This document shows positions 6,530 through 14,705 of a DNA stretch of 40,262 nt, piece after piece. Each line of letters starts with the position of its first letter. Position 1 is the first letter of the stretch. Where the stretch lies: assembly GCA_035936835.1 (NCBI GenBank), contig DASYVT010000189.1:1-40262 (forward strand), in the 5' to 3' direction. The position numbers and the translations under genes are program-made. This stretch comes from Candidatus Methylomirabilota bacterium. Lineage in GTDB: Bacteria > Methylomirabilota > Methylomirabilia > Rokubacteriales > CSP1-6. A model generated the notes under the pieces. The model was not told where the DNA came from, searched no databases, and worked only from the letters and a program-made list of their open reading frames with translations.

Positions 6530-7788
6530 GGTTCTTCGATTCCGTAGGCTTCGGCGAGGACCTGGATCGGGTGCCGTGCTGGGAGCCCAGTGCCTTGCTT
6601 GATCTGGAGCGCCGCCAGCGGACAGTCCGTCGCGACGCGGTCCGCGCCGGCCTCCCGGATGCCTTTGAAGAGCGGCTCGGCCAGCTTCATGGACAGCTGG
6701 AAGTATTCCTTCTTCATCCCCCACGTGCCGTCGACGGCGGAGCATTTCTCTATGGTCTCGACCTCCGCGCCCGTCAGGCGCAGCACGTCGGCCGACTTCG
6801 TGCCCATGTTCTGCGCCTTCAGGTGACAGGGCAGCTGGTAGGCGATCTTCCTCGGAGGATTCGGGAACCGGGTATCGAGCTGTCCGGCGGCGTGGAGCCC
6901 CGAGAGGTACTCGAAGAGATCGCGCGTGTGGCCGGCGACCAGATTGGCGTCCTCGGAGCCGTCGAGCCAGGGGTACTCCTGCTTGAGCATGTAGGAGCAG
7001 GTCGGCCCCGGCACCACGATCTCGCGTCCCTGCCTGACGGCTTCAGCCAGCGACTTGACGTTGTCGGCGATGAGACCTTTCGCCTCCTTCACCGCCCCGC
7101 CGTCGAGGTACGGCATGCCGCAGCAGCGCTGCGCCGGCAGCGAGACGTCCACCCCGTTTCGCTCGAGCACGGCGACGGCGGCCTTGCCCGTCGCGGGGTC
7201 ATTGAACTCGACGGAGCACGTGGCGAAAAGCGCCACCCGAGCCCGAGGATGGAAGGACGGCGAGCGTCGCCGGTCGAACCAGGCCGAGAAGGTCTCGCGG
7301 TGGAAGGGCGGCAGCTGCCGGTCCTTGTGGATGCCGACGACGGCCTGCATGAGCGCGCGCTGCGGCGGCAGCGAGGACGCCCAGTTGGACAGCGGCGCCG
7401 TCAGGCTCCCGAGGCGCCCGACCAGCTCGGTGTTGCCGAGGAACCGGTCCTGGAGCGTCACGCCCTTCTGCCTGGCTTCCGCCGAGCGAGAGCGGAGCAT
7501 GAGCCGCGGAAAGTCCACCTGCCAGCGGTGCGGCGGCGTGTACGGACAGTGGTTGTAGCAGAGCTTGCACTGGTAGCAGAGATCGACGACCTCCTTGACG
7601 TCCTTGGCCGGCAACTTCTCGACGTCGCCGTCCACCGCCTCCGTGTCGAGCCGGTCGAACATGACCTTGAACGACGGGCAGAGCGGCAGGCAGCGCCGGC
7701 AGCCGCTGCAGATGTCGTAGACGCGGCGAAGCTCGTGATCGACCAGTTCCAGGTTCCAGAATCCGGGCTGCCGAATGTCCAGCGTCAT
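6526..7788 (-). CDS. Two [4Fe-4S] / CCG-domain oxidoreductase (GlpC/HdrD-like)
   Basis: The 420-residue protein has two N-terminal [4Fe-4S] motifs, C27-C30-C33-C37 and C71-C74-C77-C81. Two cysteine-rich domains follow: C191...C222-C223-G...C264, and C321...C349...C389. In the second domain the usual CCG is CS(AVDGTWGM), a variant that may affect its cluster. Such proteins pass electrons between a flavin or quinone partner and a disulfide or peroxide acceptor. Flanked by rubrerythrin and DUF3501, it is plausibly the electron donor of the peroxide-reducing system. It has no membrane segments. Start ATG 7788 has a GAGGT site. Confidence 0.88.
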   Translation of the reverse strand: MTLDIRQPGFWNLELVDHELRRVYDICSGCRRCLPLCPSFKVMFDRLDTEAVDGDVEKLPAKDVKEVVDLCYQCKLCYNHCPYTPPHRWQVDFPRLMLRSRSAEARQKGVTLQDRFLGNTELVGRLGSLTAPLSNWASSLPPQRALMQAVVGIHKDRQLPPFHRETFSAWFDRRRSPSFHPRARVALFATCSVEFNDPATGKAAVAVLERNGVDVSLPAQRCCGMPYLDGGAVKEAKGLIADNVKSLAEAVRQGREIVVPGPTCSYMLKQEYPWLDGSEDANLVAGHTRDLFEYLSGLHAAGQLDTRFPNPPRKIAYQLPCHLKAQNMGTKSADVLRLTGAEVETIEKCSAVDGTWGMKKEYFQLSMKLAEPLFKGIREAGADRVATDCPLAALQIKQGTGLPARHPIQVLAEAYGIEEP

Positions 7789-7806
7789 GTTGACCTCGTG
7801 ACGTAC

Positions 7807-7836
7807 GGCGGGGCGGCGCTCTTATGCCGCCCCGCC
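7807..7836. terminator. Hairpin between rubrerythrin and the Fe-S protein gene
   Basis: GGCGGGGCGGC (7807-7817) pairs perfectly with GCCGCCCCGCC (7826-7836) across an 8-nt loop. No T-run follows on the minus strand, so it may attenuate or stabilise the message rather than end it. Confidence 0.5.
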
Positions 7837-7854
7837 AACCAAAGAAGAAACAGG

Positions 7855-8304
7855 CTAGATCGCCTCGGCCGGGTCCTTGCCCGCGATCTGTTTCAGCCCC
7901 TTGGCGAAGCGGCCCGCGTGCGACTTCTCAGCCTTGGCCAGCGTCTCGAACCACTCCGCCAGCTCGGCGAAGCCCTCGTCGCGCGCGGTCTTGGCCATGC
8001 CCGGGTACATCTGCGTGTACTCGTAGGTCTCACCCGCGACGGCCGACTTGAGGTTCGCCTCGGTCTTGCCGAACGGCTCCCCCGTCGCCGGGTCGCCGAC
8101 TTCCTTCAGGAAGTCCATGTGCCCGAAGGCGTGGCCGGTCTCGGCGTCGGCAGTGTCCTTGAAAAGGCCTGCCATGTCCGGGAAACCCTCGATGTCCGCC
8201 ACGCGGGCGAAGTAGACGTACCGGCGGTTCGCCTGCGATTCGCCGGCGAACGCTTCCTTGAGGTTCTCGTGGCTCTTGGTGCCCTTGAGGCTCTTGCCTG
8301 CCAT
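7855..8304 (-). CDS. Rubrerythrin-family di-iron protein without rubredoxin domain
   Basis: The 149-residue protein has the four-helix ferritin-like core of rubrerythrin. Expected di-iron ligands are visible as E22 (AGESQAN), E55-x-x-H58 (DAETGH), E92 (GETYEY) and E126-x-x-H129 (AEKSHA). The ~35-residue C-terminal rubredoxin domain with two CxxC motifs is missing, as in sulerythrin-type proteins, so electrons must come from a separate donor; the neighbouring Fe-S protein is the obvious candidate. It probably reduces hydrogen peroxide to water in the cytoplasm. The start is ATG 8304 with AAGGAG upstream. Confidence 0.9.
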   Translation of the reverse strand: MAGKSLKGTKSHENLKEAFAGESQANRRYVYFARVADIEGFPDMAGLFKDTADAETGHAFGHMDFLKEVGDPATGEPFGKTEANLKSAVAGETYEYTQMYPGMAKTARDEGFAELAEWFETLAKAEKSHAGRFAKGLKQIAGKDPAEAI

Positions 8305-8346
8305 GGTGTGGCTCCTTATTAATGAAATGAGACCGTTGGGAAAACC

Positions 8347-8811
8347 CTACGGTGAACGTCGCGGCCGGTGCGGCCGGGCCTTCGCGGACCGGCACTGCGG
8401 ACAGCGGCCGAAGAACTCGATGCGGTGGTGCGTGATGGCGAGTCCGGTGCGCGCCGCGATCCGCACGCGGAGCGCCTCGGCGTGGGGCTCGGCCAGCGGG
8501 CCGTCGACGTCCACGATCCGGCCGCAGCGCACGCACGTGAAGTGGTGGTGCGCGTCCATGTTGGCGTCGAACCGGGCGTGGGGACCCGGAATCTCGGCCG
8601 CCAACCCTTCGGCGACGAGGAGACGCAGGTTGCGGTAGACCGTGCCGAGGCTGACGCGGGGCAGCCGGCGGCGCACGAGGCGGTACACCCACTCGGCCGT
8701 CGGGTGCGACTCCGTGTCGCGCAGCACCTCGAGGATCACCCGCCGCGGGCCCGTCAGCCGGAGACCGTGGGCGCGGAGGGCCGCATCGGGACTCTTAGGA
8801 ATGGTTCTCAT
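8347..8811 (-). CDS. Fur/PerR-family peroxide or metal regulator
   Basis: The 154-residue protein has an N-terminal winged helix (LRLTGPRRVILEVLRDTESHPTAEWVY, with SLGTVYRNLRLL as recognition helix, ~54-65) and a dimer domain with HHHFTCVRCG. Structural zinc cysteines are C93/C96 and C137/C140, and H36 and H88-90 are candidate regulatory metal ligands. I place the start at ATG 8811 rather than a longer upstream frame, because a TTGACA promoter ends ten bases before it. Its position at the head of a rubrerythrin operon fits a PerR-like peroxide sensor, but Fur or Zur cannot be excluded by sequence. Confidence 0.88.
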   Translation of the reverse strand: MRTIPKSPDAALRAHGLRLTGPRRVILEVLRDTESHPTAEWVYRLVRRRLPRVSLGTVYRNLRLLVAEGLAAEIPGPHARFDANMDAHHHFTCVRCGRIVDVDGPLAEPHAEALRVRIAARTGLAITHHRIEFFGRCPQCRSAKARPHRPRRSP

Positions 8812-8820
8812 TACGAAATG
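8809..8820. promoter_or_regulatory. Candidate PerR/Fur operator at the regulator start codon
   Basis: CATT-ACGA-AATG is a small palindrome covering the start codon of the regulator and lying directly after its -10 box. A related AT-rich string, CATTTCATTAAT, stands upstream of the rubrerythrin gene (about 8320-8331, minus strand). The sites are the only AT-rich islands in this area. Assignment to the regulator is inference. Confidence 0.4.
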
Positions 8821-8821
8821 G

Positions 8822-8850
8822 AGGCTACACGCCCGCCGCCGGGCTGTCAA
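8822..8850 (-). promoter_or_regulatory. Promoter of the PerR/rubrerythrin operon
   Basis: Minus-strand TTGACA (8850-8845), 17-nt spacer, TAGCCT (8827-8822). The -10 ends ten bases before ATG 8811. Confidence 0.6.
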
Positions 8851-8861
8851 GGGCGACCCAG

Positions 8862-8891
8862 TTGCCGCGCCGGTGCCGCCTCGGGTAAACT
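8862..8891 (+). promoter_or_regulatory. Probable promoter of uvrA
   Basis: TTGCCG (8862-8867), 18-nt spacer, TAAACT (8886-8891), then AGGAGGACCT before ATG 8916. No LexA-type box is visible in the divergent gap. Confidence 0.45.
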
Positions 8892-8915
8892 TTCCATCTC
8901 AGGAGGACCTATCGG

Positions 8916-11741
8916 ATGGCGCAGCCCCTCTGGCTTCGGATCGAGGGAGCCAGGCAGAACAACCTGAAGAACGTCACGCTCGCCATCCCGCACGACCGGG
9001 TGACGGTCGTGACCGGCGTGTCGGGCTCGGGCAAGTCCTCCCTCGCCTTCGACACGATCTTCGCCGAGGGGCAGTGGCGCTACATCGAATCCCTGTCGGC
9101 CTACGCCCGCATGTTCCTCGAGCGGCTCGACCGGCCCGACGTGGATCGCATCGAGCACATCCGCCCGGCGATCGCGCTCGAGCAGAAGAACCCGGTACGC
9201 ACCGCGCGCTCCACCGTCGGCACGGCGACCGAGCTCCACGACTACCTGCGCCTGCTCTTCGCGAAGGTCGGGCGCGTCCACTGCCCCACATGCGGCAGCG
9301 AGGCGAGGAGCGACTCGGCCGAGCGCGTGGCGGACGAGCTGATCCGCGACCACCCGGGCGCGGGCGCCCTGGTCTGCTTTCCCCTGCCGGCCGCGCCGCG
9401 CCCCGATCCGAAGGCATTCGTGGCCGCCCTCGTGCAGCGCGGCTTCGCCCGCATCAAGGTGGGAGAGACGCTGCTCGACCTGGCCGAGGCGCAGTCGCCG
9501 GCGGTCACTCTGCCTGCCCTCGACGGCCAGCCCGTCCAGGTCGTGCTCGACCGCGTGACGCTTTCGCCCGGGAGCCGGCGCCGCATTACCGAGTCGCTCG
9601 AGACGGCTCTCGGCGAGGGCGACGGGCGCGCCGCCGTGGAGATCGTGGGACATGGCCCGCTGACGGTGAGCCGCGAGTTCCGCTGCCCGCGCTGCGAGAT
9701 GCCCCTCGCGCGGCCCCAACCCCTCCTCTTCTCGTTCAACCATCCGCTCGGCGCCTGCCCCGAGTGCAAGGGCTTCGGTAACATCCTGCGTTACGACGAA
9801 GCGCTCGTCGTGCCCGACCCCTCGCGCAGCCTCGGCGAGGGCGCCGTCGCGCCCTGGTCGCAGCCCTCGGGGCGCCGGTACCAGAAGCAGCTCCTGAAGG
9901 CGGCCAAGAAGCGGGGCGTGGACATCTCGCGCCCCTACGCCCTACTCGCCCAGAAGGACCGCGACTGGATCTATCAGGGCGGCGACGACTTCCCCGGGAT
10001 CCAGGGCTTCTTCGAGGAGATCGAGGGCTACCGGTACAAGCTCCACGTTCGCGTCTTCCTCTCCCGCTACCGCAGCCAGTGGCCCTGCCCGCGCTGCGGC
10101 GGGGCGCGGCTCCGTCCCGAGGCGCTGACGGTCACGGTCGGGGGCGCCACCATCGCCGACTGGAACGCCAAGACCGTCGAGGACCTCAACGCCTTCCTGG
10201 AGTCCATCAGCTTCACGCCGTGGGAGGCGGCGGTGGGGCGCGAGGCGCTCAAGCTGCTGCGCGCCAAGCTCTCCTTCCTCCAGCGAGTCGGGCTCGGCTA
10301 CCTGACCCTCGGCCGCCAGACGCGCACGCTCTCGGGCGGCGAGGCCCAGCGCATTAACCTCGCCAACCAGCTGGGGGCGCAGCTGGTGGGCACGCTGTAC
10401 GTGCTCGACGAGCCCTCGATCGGGCTCCACGCGCGCGACACCGAGCGGCTGGCCGAGCTCTGCCGCGAGCTGGCGCAGGCGGGCAACACCGTCATCATCG
10501 TCGAGCACGACCGGTCCTTCATCGAGTCCGCCGACTACCTGGTCGAGATGGGGCCGGGATCGGGCGAGCGTGGCGGCGCGGTCGTCTTCGCGGGTACCCA
10601 GGCCGAGTTCGCCAAGGACCCGCGCTCGCTCACCGCCGCGTACCTGACCGGCCGGGAGAGCATCCCGCTGCCCCTGACGCGGCGTGAGGGGCGTCGTGCC
10701 CTCGTGATCCGCGGCGCGCGTGAGCACAACTTGAAAAATCTGACCGTGCGCATCCCGCTCCATACCCTCACCTGCGTCACGGGCGTCTCGGGCTCCGGCA
10801 AGTCCACGCTCGTCCACGACACGCTCTACCGCGTGCTGGCGCGCCACTTCAAGATCGAGCCGGCGCGTCCCGGCGCCCATGACGAAGTCCGCGGGGTGGA
10901 GTTCGTCAAGGGCATCCACCTGATCGACCAGGAACCCATCGGCCGCACGCCGCGCTCGAACCCCGTCACCTACGTCAAGGCCTTCGACGAGATCCGCAAG
11001 CTCTTCGCCGGGCTGCCGCGGGCCAAGGCGCTTGGGCTCGCCGCGGGCGCCTTCTCCTTCAACGTGCCCGGCGGACGCTGCGAGGCCTGCCAGGGCGACG
11101 GCCTGCAGAAGCTCGAGATGTACTTCTTCGAGGACGTCTACGTCACCTGCCAAGAGTGCGAAGGACGGCGGTACCGCCCGGACGTGCTGCAGGTCACCTA
11201 CAAGAACCGCAACATCAGCCAGGTGCTGCGGCAGACGGTGGACGAGGCCGTCGAGTTCTTCGCGGCGCAGCCGGTCCTCGCGCGGCGGCTCAAGGGGCTG
11301 CAGGAGGTGGGCCTGGGCTATCTCCGCCTCGGCCAGCCGGCGACGACGCTCTCCGGCGGCGAGGCCCAGCGCCTCAAGATCGCGGCGGAGCTCTCCGCCA
11401 AGCTCGCCTCGGACATGCTCTACATCCTCGACGAGCCGACGACGGGCCTGCACCTGGACGACGTGAAGAAGCTCCTCGTGGTGCTCAACCGCCTCGTGGA
11501 CGCGGGCAACACGGTCCTCGTGGTGGAGCACCATCTCGACGTCGTCAAGACGGCGGATTGGGTCATTGACCTCGGCCCCGAGGGCGGCGCGGCCGGCGGC
11601 GAGATCGTCGCCGAAGGCACGCCTGAGCAGGTCGCCCAAAGCGTCGGCTCGTACACCGGCAAGTTCCTGCGCGATCTCCTGCCGCGGCCCAACGGCCTGC
11701 CGCGGCCCAATGGAAGGACGGCGCCGGGCGCCACTGAGTGA
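8916..11741 (+). CDS. uvrA: Excinuclease ABC subunit A
   Basis: The 941-residue protein is the damage-recognition ATPase of nucleotide excision repair. It has two ABC modules: first Walker A GVSGSGKS at 34-41 with signature LSGGEAQRINLANQLG, and second Walker A GVSGSGKS near 626 with signature LSGGEAQRLKIAAEL. Zinc-finger cysteines include CPTC and CPRC in the first half and CEAC...CQEC in the second. AGGAGG precedes ATG 8916. Length equals that of the E. coli protein. The last residues repeat LPRPNG twice owing to an 18-bp tandem duplication. It is followed at a four-base overlap by an MFS gene, an unusual operon partner. Confidence 0.97.
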   Translation: MAQPLWLRIEGARQNNLKNVTLAIPHDRVTVVTGVSGSGKSSLAFDTIFAEGQWRYIESLSAYARMFLERLDRPDVDRIEHIRPAIALEQKNPVRTARSTVGTATELHDYLRLLFAKVGRVHCPTCGSEARSDSAERVADELIRDHPGAGALVCFPLPAAPRPDPKAFVAALVQRGFARIKVGETLLDLAEAQSPAVTLPALDGQPVQVVLDRVTLSPGSRRRITESLETALGEGDGRAAVEIVGHGPLTVSREFRCPRCEMPLARPQPLLFSFNHPLGACPECKGFGNILRYDEALVVPDPSRSLGEGAVAPWSQPSGRRYQKQLLKAAKKRGVDISRPYALLAQKDRDWIYQGGDDFPGIQGFFEEIEGYRYKLHVRVFLSRYRSQWPCPRCGGARLRPEALTVTVGGATIADWNAKTVEDLNAFLESISFTPWEAAVGREALKLLRAKLSFLQRVGLGYLTLGRQTRTLSGGEAQRINLANQLGAQLVGTLYVLDEPSIGLHARDTERLAELCRELAQAGNTVIIVEHDRSFIESADYLVEMGPGSGERGGAVVFAGTQAEFAKDPRSLTAAYLTGRESIPLPLTRREGRRALVIRGAREHNLKNLTVRIPLHTLTCVTGVSGSGKSTLVHDTLYRVLARHFKIEPARPGAHDEVRGVEFVKGIHLIDQEPIGRTPRSNPVTYVKAFDEIRKLFAGLPRAKALGLAAGAFSFNVPGGRCEACQGDGLQKLEMYFFEDVYVTCQECEGRRYRPDVLQVTYKNRNISQVLRQTVDEAVEFFAAQPVLARRLKGLQEVGLGYLRLGQPATTLSGGEAQRLKIAAELSAKLASDMLYILDEPTTGLHLDDVKKLLVVLNRLVDAGNTVLVVEHHLDVVKTADWVIDLGPEGGAAGGEIVAEGTPEQVAQSVGSYTGKFLRDLLPRPNGLPRPNGRTAPGATE
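11678..11713 (+). repeat. 18-bp tandem duplication in the uvrA 3' end
   Basis: Two adjacent 18-bp units beginning CCTGCCGCGG differ at one base and encode LPRPNG twice in the non-conserved UvrA tail. Confidence 0.8.
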
Positions 11742-12976
11742 GGCCCGCTCCGTTCTACGGCTGGGTGGTCGTGGGGGCGGCCTTCTCCGTCCTCTTCATG
11801 GCCTACGGCGCCCAGTTCTCCTTCGGGGTCTTCTTCTCCGCGCTGCTCGAGGAGTTCGGCTGGAGCCGCGGCGCGCTCTCCGGCGCCTTCGCGCTCTACG
11901 CCTTCGGCTACAGCGGCCTGGCCGCCGTCTCGGGCCGGTTGACGGACCGCTGGGGGCCGCGCGCCGTCATCGCCACGGGCGGCGTGTTCCTCGGCGCGGG
12001 CTGGATCGCCATGAGCGCGACCAGCGCAATCTGGCACCCCTACGTCTTCTACGGCGTCGTGGCCGCCGTCGGCATGTCCACGGCGAACGTCCCCTGCACC
12101 GCCACGGTGGCTCGCTGGTTCGCCAGACGGCGGGGGCTCGCCACGGGCCTGGCCTCGGCGGGCGGCAGCTTCGGCGCCTTCTGCCTGCCGCCGATCGCCC
12201 AGCTCCTCGTGTCGGGCGTCGGCTGGCGCCGAGCCTACGTCATCTTCGGCACGGCTATCCTCCTGATTGTCAACCTGCTAGCCCCGCTCATGAAGCGCGA
12301 TCCCGAGGGACTCGGCCTCACGCCCGATGGCGACCCACCCAGCGAGCACACCGGCGCCGTGGCCGCACGGGGCACGGATTACACGATGAGCCAGGCCATG
12401 CGGACACGGGCCTTCTGGGTGCTCTTCGCCCTCTTCGCGGCCACGTGGATCCCGATCTTCGCGCCTTTGGTCCATCTGGTGCCCCTGGCCCGTGGGCTGG
12501 GTGTCGACCCGCTCGTGGCGACGACGCTCGTGAGCGCGCTCGGCATGGCGGGCATCGTCGGCCGCCTCATCATGGGCAGCCTCTCGGACCGCATCGGCCG
12601 CCGGCCGGCGATCGGCATCGGGCTCGTCCTTCAGATTTTGGCCTTTCTCGGGTTCGCGGTGGCCGACGCCCTGCCCGGCCTCTACGCCGCATCGATCGCG
12701 TTCGGGTTCTCTTACGGCGCTGTCGCGTCGCTCTTCCCCGCGATCGTGGCGGATTTCTTCGGTCGCGAGCGGGCCGGCAGTCTCGTCGGCCTGCTCTTCG
12801 CGATGTCGGGCTCGATGGCGGCCTTGGGCCCGCTGGGGGCCGGCTTCATTTATGATCGCACCGGCAGCTACGGCCCGGCCTGGGTCGGCAGCGCGGCGCT
12901 CAACGTGGTAGCGCTGGGGCTCCTTGCCTGGGCCCGGCCGCCGCGTCGGCTCGAACTCTCTCTCAAGGAGGCGTGA
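11738..12976 (+). CDS. MFS transporter (monocarboxylate/oxalate-formate antiporter-like)
   Basis: The 412-residue protein has about twelve membrane helices and opens with FYGWVVVGAAFSVLFMAYG, typical of the monocarboxylate/oxalate-formate branch of the major facilitator superfamily. The loop motif SGRLTDRWGPR after helix 2 and its half-repeat MGSLSDRIGRRPA after helix 8 are the MFS loop motifs. A central cytoplasmic loop carries KRDPEGLGLTPDG. Start GTG 11738 overlaps the uvrA stop (GTGA). The following genes encode a thiolase-like/DUF35 pair, so import of an organic acid for CoA-dependent breakdown is a reasonable inference; the substrate is unknown. Confidence 0.9.
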   Translation: MRPAPFYGWVVVGAAFSVLFMAYGAQFSFGVFFSALLEEFGWSRGALSGAFALYAFGYSGLAAVSGRLTDRWGPRAVIATGGVFLGAGWIAMSATSAIWHPYVFYGVVAAVGMSTANVPCTATVARWFARRRGLATGLASAGGSFGAFCLPPIAQLLVSGVGWRRAYVIFGTAILLIVNLLAPLMKRDPEGLGLTPDGDPPSEHTGAVAARGTDYTMSQAMRTRAFWVLFALFAATWIPIFAPLVHLVPLARGLGVDPLVATTLVSALGMAGIVGRLIMGSLSDRIGRRPAIGIGLVLQILAFLGFAVADALPGLYAASIAFGFSYGAVASLFPAIVADFFGRERAGSLVGLLFAMSGSMAALGPLGAGFIYDRTGSYGPAWVGSAALNVVALGLLAWARPPRRLELSLKEA

Positions 12977-14190
12977 TGGCTGGGCTCAAGGACAAGTACT
13001 GCATCGTGGGCGTGGGCGAGACGGAGTACAGCAAGCATTCGGGCCGGAGCACGCGGGCCATGGCGGTCGAGGCCGTGAAAACGGCCATGGCCGACGCGGG
13101 GCTCAAGGCCGCCGCCGTGGACGGCATGATGTCCTACCAGAGCGGTGACTCGACGCCGGCCAACTGGGTCGCCCCCGACCTGGGCATCCGCCTCAACTTC
13201 TACATGGACGTGTTCGGCGGCGGCTCCTCGACCGAGGCGCTGGTGGGCCTGGCGATGGGCGCGATCGAGTCGGGCATGTGCAACACGGTGGCGATCTTCC
13301 GCTCCATGAACGGCTACTCTGACTTCCGCATCGGCGGCACGGGCGCGCGGGCGGCCCAGCCCGTGCGCGGGCTCGACCTGGCGCAGGTGCCCTTCGGGAT
13401 GCGCAGCGCCGGGCAGAACTTCGCGCCCACGTTCATGCGCCACATGTACGAGTACGGCACGACCTCCGAGCAGGTGGCGCGCGTGCGCGTGGCGCACAGC
13501 AAACACGCCTCGCAGAACCCCAAGGCGCTCCTGAAGGACCGCGTCACGGTCGAGGACGTCGTCGGCTCGCGCTGGATCACGAAGCCTCTCCATCTCCTCG
13601 ACTGCTGCGTCGAGACGGACAACGCGACCTGCATCATCGTCACCTCGGCCGAGCGCGCGCGCGACCTCAAGCAGAAGCCCGCCTACGTCATGGGCGTGGC
13701 CGGCCGGGTCAACAAGGCGCGCACCGACTTCCACTGGGCCGCCGGTCCCATCTCCCGCGTCGCCGGCTACTACGCCAAGGACATCGTCTTCGGCCAGGCC
13801 GGCATCAAGCCCGAGGACGTGGACGTCACGGGCTCCTACGACGCCTTCACCTTCACGACCATGCTCCAGCTCGAGGAGTACGGCTTCTGCAAGAAGGGCG
13901 AGGGCGGGCAGTACGTGTCGAGCGGCATCATCGAGCTGGGCGGCAAGCGGCCGAACAACACCTCGGGCAGCCACCTCTGCGAAGGCTACACCCACGGCAT
14001 GAGCATGGTCATCGAGAACGTCCGACAGCTGCGCGGGCGCGTGGACGACTACTGCCCAGGCTGGGCGGAGGGTAAGCACAGCTACGACTACTCCCCGGGC
14101 AAGTGCCGGCAGGTCAAGGACGCGAAGATCACGATGAACCTCGGATGGGCGATGCCGCCGACGGGCTCAGCCCTGATCCTCCATAGTTAG
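12976..14190 (+). CDS. Thiolase-like (lipid-transfer/SCP-x type) protein lacking the usual nucleophile
   Basis: The 404-residue protein has the thiolase fold of the lipid-transfer-protein branch: VGVGETEYSK at the start, a GSYDAFTFTTMLQLEEYGFC block and a GEGGQY motif, and a C-terminal TPTG-like MPPTGSALIL. Where thiolases carry the acyl-accepting cysteine, this protein has VFGGGSSTEAL (residues 79-88), with no Cys. This matches the Ltp2-like aldolase branch, which works with a DUF35 partner in side-chain retro-aldol cleavage of CoA thioesters. The gene directly downstream encodes such a partner. AAGGAGG precedes ATG 12976, which overlaps the MFS stop. Confidence 0.85.
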   Translation: MAGLKDKYCIVGVGETEYSKHSGRSTRAMAVEAVKTAMADAGLKAAAVDGMMSYQSGDSTPANWVAPDLGIRLNFYMDVFGGGSSTEALVGLAMGAIESGMCNTVAIFRSMNGYSDFRIGGTGARAAQPVRGLDLAQVPFGMRSAGQNFAPTFMRHMYEYGTTSEQVARVRVAHSKHASQNPKALLKDRVTVEDVVGSRWITKPLHLLDCCVETDNATCIIVTSAERARDLKQKPAYVMGVAGRVNKARTDFHWAAGPISRVAGYYAKDIVFGQAGIKPEDVDVTGSYDAFTFTTMLQLEEYGFCKKGEGGQYVSSGIIELGGKRPNNTSGSHLCEGYTHGMSMVIENVRQLRGRVDDYCPGWAEGKHSYDYSPGKCRQVKDAKITMNLGWAMPPTGSALILHS

Positions 14191-14201
14191 GAGCGATAGA
14201 A

Positions 14202-14705
14202 ATGGCCAACGTCGAATACCGCGGTATGAACCTGGTGATCCCTGAGAATGACTCGGAGTGGCGCGAGCACTTCAAGCTGGCGCGCGGTCACAAGCTGATG
14301 CTGCGCGCCTGCAAGGCTTGCAGCCTCCTGCGCTACCCGCCAAGCCACGCCTGCCCCTGGTGCGCCGCCCTCGAGTGGGAATGGAAGGAGGTCAGCGGCA
14401 AGGGGCACATCTATTCCTACGAGGTGGTGCACCACGCCATCCAGCCGGGCTTCAAGGAGTGGACGCCCTACGCGGTTGTGCTGGTGGAGCTCGACGAGCA
14501 GCGCGGCAAGCCCACAGCGGACGAGGCGCTCAGGATCATCGCCAACCTCGTAACCCCGGACGGAAAGCCCGAGGCCGAGGCCAAGGTCGCCATCGGCAAG
14601 CGCGTGCGCGTGGTCTTCCAGGACCTCGCGGCGGACTTCGCCCTGCCCCAGTTCACGCTGACAGACGAGCCCCCCGTCGGCCGCGTCTGGAGCCTTCCGA
14701 CCTAG
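14202..14705 (+). CDS. Zn-ribbon OB-fold protein (DUF35 family)
   Basis: The 167-residue protein has an N-terminal rubredoxin-like zinc ribbon with C37-x2-C40 and C51-x2-C54, then an OB-fold (GHIYSYEVVHHA..., VRVVFQD). DUF35 proteins bind acyl-CoA and form obligate complexes with thiolase-like partners, including Ltp2-type aldolases and HMG-CoA synthase/thiolase assemblies. Here it begins eleven bases after the thiolase-like gene and should be its subunit. AGGAGCG precedes ATG 14202. Its stop overlaps that of the convergent selenoprotein gene by three bases. Confidence 0.9.
   Translation: MANVEYRGMNLVIPENDSEWREHFKLARGHKLMLRACKACSLLRYPPSHACPWCAALEWEWKEVSGKGHIYSYEVVHHAIQPGFKEWTPYAVVLVELDEQRGKPTADEALRIIANLVTPDGKPEAEAKVAIGKRVRVVFQDLAADFALPQFTLTDEPPVGRVWSLPT

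Noticed and set aside
8820-8915. LexA/SOS box before uvrA
   Set aside because: No CTGT-N8-ACAG or GAAC-N4-GTTC type sequence is visible in the divergent gap.
8916-11741. A 565-residue frame opposite to uvrA and other long shadow frames
   Set aside because: At this GC content, long antisense frames are expected; they have no motifs or ribosome sites.
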